From positions 4,140,374 to 4,204,373 of the forward strand of contig NC_092014.1 of the NCBI RefSeq assembly GCF_042242105.1: a stretch of DNA of 64,000 nt, written 5' to 3'. Under the pieces are notes generated by a model that saw only the letters and a list, made by a program, of their open reading frames with translations, searched no databases and was not told the origin of the DNA. Both the position numbers and the translations under genes were made by a program. This DNA comes from Pempheris klunzingeri. Taxonomy: Eukaryota > Chordata > Actinopteri > Acropomatiformes > Pempheridae. Shown here piece after piece: positions 1 to 21,683 of the stretch (position 1 is the stretch's first letter; each line of letters opens with the position of its first letter).

Positions 1-2191
1 GTGGAAATCTGGCACTTTCACCGGAAAATGACTTCCTCTTGAAATTGTTCAGATGTTATATGCCCAAAGAGGTAAAATGGTTAAATATTTCACTTATAAA
101 TGAGTACAAACCTAGAGGCCGACGCCTTTGTTGGGAACCACTGGACTAAACTACCCAACTTTATGTACAGTATTTAAAACCAGCTACACCTTCATCAGAT
201 GCAACAATGAAATGCTGCTTATGTATTGATGCGTCATATCTGTGGTGGAAGTAAAGGAGTAATGCATGACGATGCTGCGCGTCGGACTGTTCTCTGCCTC
301 CACGTCATCCATTACTTCCTGATTATGAACACCTTGAAGGGCCTTTTCCCGCTCATACCATGGCCATTTGCAAAAAGAAAAGACCATTCATTAATACTTT
401 CATGTGTTTTGTGAGTAAAATCTACAGTTTGTCGACCGTATGGCACTTTATTTACGTTGAATCTTGCTTGCATAACGCTTTCTGGCTTTTGATAATCAGT
501 AAATATAATGTCACAGTGGGTTTAACAACAAGACTCTCATCCCGATGCTATTGCACTTCCCTCTGGTTTTACACAGACGTCTATAAATAGCTTTATGCTT
601 TTTTAAGAGCCACGTGACCTCACGTTCAGTCACTAATGGCTTTGCCAATGAGTTCAAATGAGTAGATCTAATCTCTTATCAATAGGGCCAACTGTTAGCT
701 CAAAGTGTTCAGTAGTTTGAGGCTAACACACAACATCTCTTAATCAGGAAGTGTTTAATCTTCAGAACAGAGTGAATTTGATCACATATTTGCTACAAAT
801 GTTGTTGGAGGGTTTTTAACTTTTCAAACGTGATAATATTTCTCTCGCATGAAAAAAGATGTTCAGAAAATCATTGTCCGGCTAAAACACAAAGCTTCAG
901 CGTTCAATCTTTGCAAAACACAGAGATAGTGAAAAAAGTGATCATTATCTGCAGACACAGATGGCGTTTGTTGGATGGACGGCCTCACAACACAGTGATG
1001 CTGCCACTGTAGTTTATACAGTAAATCTCACTTATATCACCAACTGCTGGTTCATTTGATGATGATTGTTGTTCTCAGTTGTCACTTAGAAAGCGTTTAT
1101 TCAGTTCTTAAGTGTTCGGACAGATATTACATTACTTTAAATTGCGTTCTTTGTATTAACAGTAATGGAAAAGTAAGTTTGCGACACTTTAGAATTAGTT
1201 TTGTTTTGAAAGGGGTAAAATGTAAGTCAGACATCATGAAATGAGAAGGAAAAAAACAAGATGAAATCAGAATGTATGTGAGTATCTCATCGCTCTAGCA
1301 GCTACTCACATGCCTACATCTGTTCTATATCGACTAACGAGCTATTCTCCTCTTTTGGAAATGAAAACTTTTTGCACCATACTTACTGGCACACTGACCC
1401 TGAGCCACTTAGGATGAAGCTGATGCTATAATTGATTTCCAGACTGCAATGGATTACTCATGAGTCTCATTCTTTGGGGGCTTTTTTCCAGATTATACAG
1501 ATCCAAAAAAAAAAATCGACTGGGCCTCCACTTGGATTTTGTGTTGCAATCTAGTTTTCCTGCTGCTCGTAGATTCTCCTGTGGTGAGCAAACAGACGAT
1601 GCACCTGCAAACATGTGTGTACAAGTGCAAATTGGATCTTTCAACCAATGAACATTTAGCTAATTTTAACTTCTTTGGTACCAATCATTAAAAAGTGCAC
1701 ATATACATATGTGAGGAGAGCAAAAGCTGTCTGTATGCTTTGGCTGGAAATGTGACTATGTTTTACCAAAAAATTAGATCCCACAAATAAATCTGAAAAA
1801 TCTTCTGGTGAGAAATGAATTTGACTTATCTTTCGTCTTCTCTCTGCAGGCTGTGCTGTCCACCAACTAATTGGCTTTTTCATGAATAATGCTGTGAACT
1901 TTCCTTTGTTGTCATCCAGCCAGAAGCCTCCTGAGGGCCACCATGTTGGAGTCAGAGATAAACAAACAATGCCTTGGCCCGAGCATTGGGCGGAAATCCA
2001 TTATATTGAGTTACCGTATGGAGTGTGGGTGAGAATGGACAGGATCATCTATATTTGAATGCACCAGTAACACAAACAGTGTGTCTTTAATTAATACCAT
2101 ACTGAGATACCAGGTTCAGATGCCATTGGACAACAAGTTCCAATAAAAGCTTCTACTGCACTTGTAGAGACCTAGAAAATCTCCATATATA
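1..2191. other. intergenic, no gene recognised
   Basis: AT-rich sequence with only short spurious reading frames. An AATAAA motif on the plus strand near 2141 could be the polyadenylation signal of a plus-strand gene ending here, but no coding exon is visible to support that. Nothing else in the segment is recognised. Confidence 0.4.
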
Positions 2192-2891
2192 CACTACTCA
2201 CAAAAAGTTAGGGATATTCGACTTTCAGGTGAAATATATGGAAAATGTAAAAAGTGAATGCTACAGTGATATTATATTATGAAAGTAGGGCATTTAAGTA
2301 GAAGCATGCAATGGTGATTTCTTCATCTTAAACAATGTATTTGTAGAAAATCTAACAACAGTGGTAGGTATACCACAACAAAACATGTTCAGTGTCTCAA
2401 TAAATTGGGATGTGGCCAAAGGACGTCCACTCCTCTCCTTTCTGTGACTCTTCCAGTCTCTGTATCACTGTTCCAACCTCCTGATGACACTCTGTGACCC
2501 TCTAAGCTCAGTGAACACCTCCGTCTGAGGACTTCCTGTTTGAAGCCTCCAGTGTTGAGGTGCTGCTGATCAACTGTTAGGTGTCGTCTTGGTCTCATGA
2601 TGTCAGAATGTGAACAGCAGGATGAGGAGGACTGTTTAAATACCAATTCTAACTGAAGCAGGAAATGTATTGGTGGATTCATGGATCAAACCTGTTGTGA
2701 ATGTTGCTGTTAAGCTTCTTGTTAGAGAACAGCAGCTGGTGCAGAAAGTACTGAGACACTGAACAGTTGGACATGTGCATTCAAAGGTTTAGAGAAGGTC
2801 ACATTAAGTTCACCTGGAAAGGTTAGAATGCATTTTAGGTTCATCCTGAAATTTCACCTGAAAGCTGAATATCCCTAACTTTTTGTGAGTA

Positions 2892-2894
<3 letters not shown>
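2192..2894. mobile_element. Tc1/mariner-like deletion derivative
   Basis: The two ends are inverted copies of each other over about 45 bp. Both begin CACTACTCACAAAAAGTTAG when read inward and continue GGGATATTC, then TTTCAGGTGAAAT, with only a few mismatches. The element is about 703 bp, too short for a full transposase. Reading frames inside are broken and I could not identify a catalytic DDE/D motif. The left end abuts a TA. The right end runs into a TG/TA microsatellite that blurs the target duplication. Assignment to Tc1/mariner rests on TIR style and the TA flank. The superfamily is inference; the terminal inverted repeats are directly visible. Confidence 0.7.

Positions 2895-2932
<38 letters not shown>
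2893..2932. repeat. (TG)n(TA)n microsatellite
   Basis: A compound dinucleotide run sits against the right terminus of the Tc1-like element, so it probably expanded from the TA target site. Confidence 0.9.
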
Positions 2933-2934
<2 letters not shown>

Positions 2935-5900
2935 AAGCTCAGTCCCACTTCCACGTCATTAAAGCATCCAGGAGTCTATTTCCTCTTGTGCTGTACTGCA
3001 AGGTGCCTCCTTACAGAAAAGAAAGAAATGCTGGGCCACAATGCCAACGTGTTTTGATTTGTCCAAACGAATAGAAAAGTCTATCCAGTAGCTGTGACTG
3101 ACGAAAGCTTTTCAATTGTCCTCCACACAGCGTAATCTGAGAGAGGTACAGTGTTTTTTTGTCTTGCTGCCTCTGTCCCAAGCATAGCTTCACACATTTC
3201 AAGTGGAAGAATAAGTTGAGCTCTTGTGAAAGTCCGTGTGGCTTCTTACTTTTACCCATCCACTGAGCCGCTATGTGGACTGACTCAGATTCTCCTGGCC
3301 CACCAGCAATGAGCCAAGCTAAGCAGCAGCGAGAACGCTTCATTGCACCCTGAGTGATGTGAGTGATTCATGACAGATTGATATGTTGTGTCACAATCAT
3401 ATTAGAGTTGTTCAATACAATAGAATCTACTGGCCCAAAGCTAAGTGGGTGTAATAGACACAATCTGTCCCCGTCTGTAGTTATTTATTCAATTATAATT
3501 TTAAGGACCCCCTAACTATGGTCCAAGGACCCCACTGTGAGAACCACTGCTCTGTAGTGTTACCTTGCAGTAAATCTACTGTAAAATGTAAACCAACCTG
3601 CAGACTTGGAGACTGGCCTGTTCTGTTAGTCCATCGTAAGGGGGATAGATGACTGGTTCGTCATGTCATCAGTGAATTTCCCATTGAGCCCATGCTGTGG
3701 TTGTGCAGTTTCAAAAGATTCCCGATGATCTGTTTGAAGAGAGAATCAGGCAGCTGCCGACTCTCGATTCAGCCGTTCTGTTAATGATAAGATAATTTTG
3801 GGGCAGAAATCAGCCCACATTCTTTGGTGATGGTGGTGATTGGAGGAAAGTTGTGTAAAGGTTCTTCGTCCATGACATTTGGAGTTGGAGTCTTTTTCCA
3901 GCTGCAAGTGCCAAGTTTTGCTTGGTCGGTGGACACAATCGGCCTTCACTCAGCTGGAAGAACAACTGCTGGCTGCCATTGTTCATGTGTCTGGTAATTT
4001 GGCCAGAAACATCTGAAATGAAGCACGTTGAAAAAGCTTTGAAACTCAATAGACCATCGACGTGGTCTGTGGCAGACCCAAAACAGTGCGTTTATGTAGT
4101 AATGATTAAATGCACCACCTGTAAATAAGAAGAAAACGCATTATGGTTTTAAACACATCTCAGATTACAGTCTCACCTCCAGTTTTTTGCAACTTCAAAA
4201 AAAAAAAGCTTTGGACGCACCTCTCTGACGTTTATGAGCTCTTCCAATCTGCGATGGATCCCACATCAGTGACCCCTAGTGGAGCACGGTCCTCCTGCAG
4301 GTCTTTGTTCTGTGGCTGTGGCTGTATGTTCACTTTGAAGACAACACTGACAAGAATAATGCTGACACATTTCTAAATTATTTTCATGAATTTATGGCAA
4401 AATATAATATGCTATTCAGAAATATTCTGGGATCATCGTTCTGTCGTCAGCATATCACGACTCACCGCATCACCTCGCTATCAGTAGTTTGGAATATTTG
4501 TTTCAGATGATTCAGTGTTATTCTACCATTGAATAAGACCCTGAATAAGTAGTATTCAATGAATAAGATGAAATGTGAAATAGAGAGATTAACCGTGGAC
4601 ACTAAAGTTGCTGACTGCTCAGTCTGAGTGTGTGTGAGGTAGAGCCTGAATACATCTTTGTCCTTCCATAATCTCCAGTAAAGACAATAATTAAGTCCCT
4701 TCATATCATGTTTGAGATGAAACAATGACTTTGCATATTTTTACATTGACCCATTCAGTCCAGCAAACTTGGTGACGAGGCCCTCACACCCCGCCTGGTG
4801 TGGAAGCCAATAAAATCAGTGGGAGAGATGGTGAGTAACTGCTGTTGGCGTTTGATTCTATCGGGGGAGACGAGACTCATAAAGCAGCCGGGATGAACAG
4901 ACAAAAGGGGGAAGGGGAATAAACAGACAGGCACAGTGTAAGGGGTTGTTTTTAATACTTTCATAAACTGCTCAAGTCATTCAGTGATCCCACACTCTGC
5001 ACCACAGACCATTCTTATTTCCATTTTTATACCATCTGGGTGAACGCCACCTGTGAAAATGAGTTGACAGGTTCAGAGGGAGACTTTGATTGAAATGCTG
5101 CCAAAGCAATCAGTCGATACAAACTACCGCATTAAGGTCTAGGGTGCTTCAAAACAATTATGACTGGAAGGCTGCCTCGTTCTGATCTACTGAACAAATT
5201 TGATTGAAAGCCCTTTGCATCAATAGTGTGCCGCCATGCGAAGTGTCCCGAAGCCATAAAAATTGTTGTTGGTGTGAGTTTAAAAAGGAATTTCAAATCG
5301 TCCTCACAACTGTTGGAGATTATCCACTCTTTCACAACCGTCAACCGACAAGCTAATGTGAGGCAGAATTATAATCTTTAAAGTGATTCTCGAAATTCAA
5401 GATTAAAGACCTAAAAATAATCCTCAGGTTTGTCAGTTGTGGGAAATAAAGTTTCTCTATAAGACATGTTTATTGTACATATTTCTTTGTAATCAAAGGA
5501 TTAGATTTAGAGTTGGACAGCGTCATTCGGCATCATCCTCTAATGCTCAGTCTCTTCTTAAACATATACGTTTTAGATATCCTACGTTTTGTATCTGTGC
5601 ACCTGACAAATCAAAGTCTAATAGTCGATCTCCTTTTAGCTCCTGTTTGGGCTCCACATCGGTCGAGGCTGGCGATGCCCCCCCGTGTCGACTCAAGCTG
5701 TGTTGAATCATTTTAGCTGCATCACTGCACACACAGCGCTGCCAGACTGGCAGGTTGCACACAGGCTCACTTGAAAATGTCCCATCCAACAAAAGGGAGC
5801 ACGTGCAGATCAGAGCGAGTGAACCACACGACCTCTACTGCCACCTAGGTGTTTATCACTTAACTACGGCCACCATGCACACTTTCTAATCCTTTTACTG

Positions 5901-6718
5901 TGTGGAGATCTGATGCTTTCATATCAAACAAGCAAACCGTGAAAGAAACCAGAACTTGTGTCTTGTAAGTGGATCCTATTACCAGGCTGCAGGCTGAGAC
6001 CAGTGTGTTGCAGCTGTTGTGCAGATGCTCTGAACTGTGCTGTAACTGGGCTGTGAATAATACGGAGCTCATAATCGCAGGTGAGCTGTTTTGTTTGTTA
6101 ATTAGAGAGATTTTGTGTTTTTATAAACAGCATGAACCGCGAGCGCATGACAAATTGCTCGCGATTCCTGCTAGTTGCTGCCTCTCATCAACACAGTTGA
6201 TGAGAGAGGAGCCGTCGGCCTGAAAATCTAAGGAATGACGCTGAGATGATCCACAGAGGAGCATTTCATGTAAACACAACATTCCCAGTCTGATACCTGC
6301 TGGGAACCTTGTTCATGTCACACCCCTCTTTGTGTCTCCATACTATCCATTATCCAATATGCTGAAGGTGAAAACACCCAAAACATTAAATTGTATGGTT
6401 GTGAAAAAGCAGAGCTACTTTCCCTTGCATTTATTCAAATATTTTATGCTAATGTCTTTGACCCAAAAATCCCATTATTATGTCACTTTAGATTTGCTCT
6501 GATGTTTTAATTTGTTGTAAACAACCAGCAATATCATCAAACAGCCTCCACACGCTAATGTAAAATGCTAGTTGGGTAATGATGGCGTATAATCATCCAA
6601 ATCCAAAATAAAGCAAAATTTCCCTAACAGCCTCCTTTGAGCTCAATCCTGTTATGACTCCATTTGCATCAACTCAATGCCTGAAATATAGGAATTATTA
6701 TCCACACGTCGGTTTTCT
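2933..6718. other. intergenic, no gene recognised
   Basis: No reading frame here resembles a known protein and none shows linked splice sites. The 110-codon minus frame at 3011-3343 has no recognisable domain. A short hAT-like terminus lies at 3510-3549. The rest holds nothing I can name. Confidence 0.4.
3510..3549 (-). mobile_element. hAT-type terminus fragment
   Basis: Read on the minus strand from 3549, the segment begins CAGTGGTTCTCACAGTGGGG. This is the typical start of Charlie-like hAT elements and their non-autonomous relatives. No partner end was found nearby, so it is a solitary fragment. Confidence 0.4.
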
Positions 6719-8408
6719 ATAACATCTTTATTTAAAAGGATTTACAACACAAACTGGCAGTACTTAATTTAAATGGCATCTTCTTTTTAATCCTTATTTC
6801 TTCTGCACAAATTTGTATTTTTGTACATACATACACACAAAATGTGTCCCTTCCAAAAATGAGAGATGGTGGAGTCTGGAGGAAAAACTAAAAATCAAAG
6901 GAAAAAAAAAAAAAAAAAAGTTGCTGTTCAGTGAGTCTGTAATCTTCATAAAAGCCCAAAACACTCTCAGACCAGACTGACCAGCATGAGATCATAGCAT
7001 GTGTGTGAAAGGAGAGAAACGGACTCCTGAAGAAAAATAAAAACCCTCAAACTGTAACAATAACGCTCTTTAGTTGCCTTTCAAATATAAACTCAACATG
7101 GAACAACTTGAACCCAGTGACCTGTTGCATTACAAAAGAACTCGGCATGAAACGTGGTGTATGTTGGGGTTAGGGCATCAGCGATGACTTGCATTGTCTA
7201 CTTGTTGTACACTATTGGCTGGTGTTGTTTAGACCCTGAACAAGAACAGCACACAGTTTGTCTCTCAGCCAGTCGTATAGAAATATCTGTAAATACCTGA
7301 TACAAAATGTACAAAAGGAAAAAAAAACTGTGGTCATATGAAAGAAATTGATTTCCTGCGTCTGATACAAATGTGTACTTGACCTTTTTAAGCTTTGAAA
7401 TATCTGTTTTGTATGGAGTACAAACAGATAATCCGCAGACGCTCGGGTCAGACTAGGATCATTTTTCAGACTGCATCAGAGTGGAAGACAGTTGTGCTTG
7501 TGCCTGCAATAAATTAAGCTGGTGACTTCACGTGGGCTCGTGCCTGGTTAACACATGAGACAACTGATGAGAAACTGGCTCGAAAAGGAAGGGATAACAA
7601 TGAGAAAATGGCATTTCTATGACAGGATTACACTTTGGCCATGCATGATGGATAAGAGAATCTATGAGGAGATGTTTCAGTACAGTGGCCACAATTCCTG
7701 GGGTGGGAAAACTTCCCTGGCAGCAAAAACCCCAGAACTGTTACACCAACTTCACTTCACCTGCTTTAGGCTCTGCTTATGGTTGGCATCAATTCCCTTT
7801 CAGCTCAATCGATTCCCAATGAGAATTCAAATTGCCAATCTCCAGGGTGAAGAGCTTTGTAAAAGAAAAGAATCTGGCGGTGTGATAGTAAGTGAACAAC
7901 AGCCCTGATGCCGTCCGAAAAAAGGGGCGTTTATGGGAGTTGGGTGGATTTGAGGATGTAGGATGAAAAGGAAGGAAGGTGAGCAACAGACAAAAACAGC
8001 TTATAGAGGAGATTTTGGGCAGGAAAAGTGACTGATGCCTCTGCTGGCTGGGAAACACAGTTAATGCTATAAAAGATGTTCTGATGAACTACAAAAAAGA
8101 TTAAAAAAAACAAAATGTTCAATTTGTAGGTTACATGATATAACCTTTTCTATCTGAATACAAATCATGGCAATAAAACCCAAACTAAATAAAAACTCAA
8201 TATCATCATCAGCCCCCGAGTAATTACACCAACAAAGCTTTAAACTGACTTAATGTGGAAAATAACTCACTCTCTTATGATTCAAAATCATCCTTTTATT
8301 TAAAGAAACGTGCAGTCGGTCTTTGAGCCTGACCACCAGAAGGCCATGCAGTCACCTTCCCTCCCTGTAAAGGAGATGAGAGCTGAAGACAAATGACAGG
8401 TTGTGTTT
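6719..8408 (-). other. probable gtpbp1 3' UTR
   Basis: This lies directly downstream of the gtpbp1 stop codon on the minus strand. Two AATAAA signals are visible as TTTATT on the plus strand: a proximal one near 8295 and a distal one near 6729. Together they suggest short and long 3' UTR forms of roughly 0.1 and 1.7 kb. The segment is AT-rich and includes an A/T homopolymer at about 6901-6919. The 117-codon plus-strand frame at 7555-7908 lies antisense inside it and has no domain. UTR extent is inference from the signals. Confidence 0.4.
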
Positions 8409-19059
<10,651 letters not shown>

Positions 19060-19480
19060 TTTCTGAAGGGAGAATGATGCAAACGCAGCAAAAATAAATA
19101 AACTTACCTCTTGTGCTGGGCTCCACCAGCTAGCCTTTAGCCGTTAGCATATACAGAAAGTTAGGTTGATTATCACAGCCAGCTAGCTAATGCTAACCAA
19201 ACAGCGAACTTTCTGTAACACTATTAAAATTGAAGAAATGAAATAAAAGTAATAGCCTTAGCTTTTACATGTCAACAACAGTTTTAAACTTTAGGACATC
19301 TTAATGATTAATGAAGATAAACGAACTCGGTAATTAAAGCTTATGAAATGAAGGCATACCAGAAGTTGCTAGCTAGCTGACAAGCTAACTTAGTTGTTTA
19401 TGCGAGTTAGCTTCGGTTTCGCCGAGTGGAGGACACGCCCATCTCAGCACGGAGACAGATGATTGGCTACAGCACTACAC
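19060..19480 (-). promoter_or_regulatory. gtpbp1 5' UTR and promoter region
   Basis: Upstream of the gtpbp1 ATG, a possible 45-nt intron (donor GAG|GTAAGT at 19107, acceptor CCCTTCAG at 19063) could interrupt the 5' UTR. That would be unusually short. Farther up, reading on the minus strand, are GGGCGTGTCC near 19431 and a CCAAT box near 19462. No TATA box is evident. The region contains repeated GCTAGC/GTTAGC words and an inverted pair ACAGAAAGTT...AACTTTCTGT near 19154-19219. Element positions are read directly; promoter function is inferred. Confidence 0.4.
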
Positions 19481-20280
19481 GTCACTGCCAATGTGATGAA
19501 GGCCATCAGCCGTAAAACTCTGACCCACTTTGACGTGACTGGTTGGAAATTAGCATTTGCTTGAAAGATTTGGATAAAGCCAACAAATAAAGATAATCAT
19601 TAATTTATTTGCATTCTGCCAAGAGAAAAAAGTAGTCCGCCCTATAGGCTAGTGCACTGAATATGAAAGTACTAGTTGAATATATGTGGAAATGCTAATA
19701 TCAACATGCTTTGCAATTTGACAATAGAAATATTTTTTTAATGCCTATAATGTGCAAAACATTTCATTCACTCAATACTGAACATTTGGCCTCCTACAGG
19801 CTTGTTAATGATAATATGGTGGCCGTGTCCCATGTATTTGGTGTCTAATTATCATCACAACAGTTTTTGTTAAATTACATAATATAACATGAGAGCATTA
19901 TCATTATGAATTATAGATATTATAATTTTTGTTATCATGTGTAATTCCTCAGACAAGCTGTAGTGAAATTAATTGGATGTCATTATATTACTGTAAAAAA
20001 AAAAGAGGCAAACAGAGTGCAAAGATAAAGATAGATAAATACCAGCTTCTTTCTTAAATCTCAGTCAAGAGGATATACGGTAGCAGTAGCCTGTATGTCT
20101 TATTTCCCAGAAACACTATCAATAAAGGCCACATACAGCAAACATAAGGCATAGCTGTTGATGTTGTAGAATGATGGTATCAGTCTGATTTCCTACATTT
20201 CTTCTCACACCAAGGACTGTAGCAAACATCCTGTCATATGAAACAAACTGACAGCCACTGACTGAGTGGTTTCATTAAGG
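19481..20280. other. intergenic between divergent genes
   Basis: AT-rich sequence between the gtpbp1 promoter and the hAT element. No reading frame or repeat is recognised. The last eight bases, CATTAAGG, are the left target-site duplication of the hAT insertion. Confidence 0.5.
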
Positions 20281-20508
20281 CAGGGGTGTCCAAACTACGG
20301 CCTTGGGCCAACTGTGGCCCATGGTCCAATTTTCATTGGCCTGCAGGAAATTCTAAAAATGTATTGGAATACGGCCCACACATGGAAGCTGCGCTGGACT
20401 GTGTTGTACTTCTTAGTCTCACCACTAGGTGGAGTAACTGTCTTTGAAAGAGGCAGCTTCTCTATAAAATGAGTAACCGAAGAAGAAATGTGCTACAGGT
20501 GACCCAAA

Positions 20509-20808
20509 ATGGCAGAATTAAGGAAACGTAAGAGAGCAAGTGAGTGTAGAAAGTTTCAGACACGGTGTGCGATGAGAGCACAGCTGATAACTAATGACCA
20601 TCACATTACGGAGGAGCTGCTTGATGTTAGCAGTCTAAAGAGCACCACGACGGGTGAGGATGTTTTTGAAGCTGTGCCAGATGCAGTTGGCATGATGGGA
20701 CTTAAATGGGAGGAGCTGTGTGGAGGTACGACGGATGGGGCTCCAGCTGGGACAGGTGAGGGCAAAGGAATCTACGGTGTCCGCCGAGGGGCAAGAAAGT
20801 GGAGGTAA
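20509..20808 (+). pseudogene. hAT transposase relic (N-terminal and catalytic fragments fused)
   Basis: The frame starts MAELRKRKRASECRKFQTR, the usual beginning of GTF2IRD2-like hAT transposases. It then jumps to TGEDVFEAVPDAVGMMGLKW and a TTDGAPA segment that belong hundreds of residues further on in intact proteins. The zinc finger and most of the catalytic domain are missing, so the element deleted its interior. It is not functional. Confidence 0.8.
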
Positions 20809-21032
20809 GGCTGTTGATTCGAGCACCAGGGCTCTAGCACAGACTATTTCAAGCTTCCCTCTCTGATGCTGGTGCACACTGAACAAGAGCCGACAAGGCA
20901 AAGAGCAGCTTGTACCACAACTAATAAATGAAAGCCCACTAATGGAAAGGCTGTTTTTTTTCTTGAATCATATTCAGTTATCAAGCAGAATTTACCTACA
21001 TTTGATTGATTTTGCCAACTTTAATCCACTAG

Positions 21033-21423
21033 CCAGCAAAATCATTGGTTCACCACAAACTCATGTCTCCGAACTGTACAACCGCTCTGTGATCAGGAAA
21101 GCCACCCTGATCACAGAGGACCCCTCTCACCCCCTCCATCACTCCTTCCAGCTACTTCCATCAGGCAGACGTTACAAAGTCCCACTGGCCTGCAAAAACA
21201 TCTATAAAAAAATCCTTTATTCCCATTGCAATAACCACCCTGAACAACATGAAATAAGACACTGAACAGTACATATATTTGGCTGCTGTTTGCTTTTAAC
21301 ATTTCACTTGTCATATGTGTGTGTGATATGTGTTGTTTTTTATTGTTAGAGCCTTGTCAAAGGAGAATTTCTGTCACCGTCTGGGGCAGACAATAAAGTC
21401 TATCTATCTATCTATCTATCTAT
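21033..21423 (+). mobile_element. 5'-truncated LINE (L2/Rex/CR1-like 3' end)
   Basis: The insert encodes the end of a reverse-transcriptase ORF, including SHPLHHSFQLLPSGRRYK, and stops at a TGA near 21263. It continues with a 3' UTR ending GACAATAAAGTC and a (TCTA)n tail. Comparison with hAT copy B, which reads CCACTAG-AGGTGAGG uninterrupted, defines the insertion exactly. CTAG is present on both sides (21029-21032 and 21424-21427). The exact clade is inferred from the tail style. Confidence 0.85.
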
Positions 21424-21426
21424 CTA
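21399..21426. repeat. (TCTA)n LINE tail
   Basis: About seven tetranucleotide units form the 3' terminus of the nested LINE, consistent with target-primed reverse transcription of a short tandem tail. Confidence 0.9.
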
Positions 21427-21614
21427 GAGGTGAGGCAATAAACATCACCTCTAGTGGATTAAAGTTAGCAATATAGCTTACTTCTGTATGTGGCCCTCAG
21501 TGAAAAAAGTTTGGACACCCCTGCATTAAGGGATCTGTGAGAGCAGTCTTTTTCTTTTTTCTCTTTTTTTTTTTTTTTTACAAGCATCCTTCCTGCCTTC
21601 AACTTCACCAGTGC

Positions 21615-21622
21615 TATATAAA
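21615..21622 (+). promoter_or_regulatory. TATA box of the galectin gene
   Basis: TATATAAA lies 69 bp before the ATG, placing transcription start near 21645-21650 and giving a 5' leader of about 35-40 nt. A T-rich tract (21547-21580) and the hAT right end lie just upstream. Confidence 0.75.
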
Positions 21623-21683
21623 CAACTCACCTGCCTGCAGAGCTTTGTCACTCGCCAGGCACCACCCACCGCAGACAGCCAAG

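Larger units (their letters stand above)
20281..21523 (+). mobile_element. hAT element copy A with nested LINE
   Basis: Terminal inverted repeats are CAGGGGTGTCCAAACT at the left and AGTTTGGACACCCCTG at the right. Both sides carry the identical 8-bp duplication CATTAAGG, the hallmark length for hAT integrases. The interior keeps fragments of a GTF2IRD2/Charlie-type transposase but is internally deleted, and a ~390-bp LINE tail has landed inside it. A near-identical family member lies at 63135-63977 in the same orientation. The perfect duplication argues for a fairly recent insertion. The element ends 92 bp before the galectin TATA box. Confidence 0.93.

Noticed and set aside
3011..3343. 110-codon minus-strand frame
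   Set aside because: No domain, no signal of selection visible, no flanking splice sites that extend it; treated as chance.
7555..7908. 117-codon plus-strand frame
   Set aside because: Lies antisense inside the probable gtpbp1 3' UTR; no recognisable domain, no splice partners.
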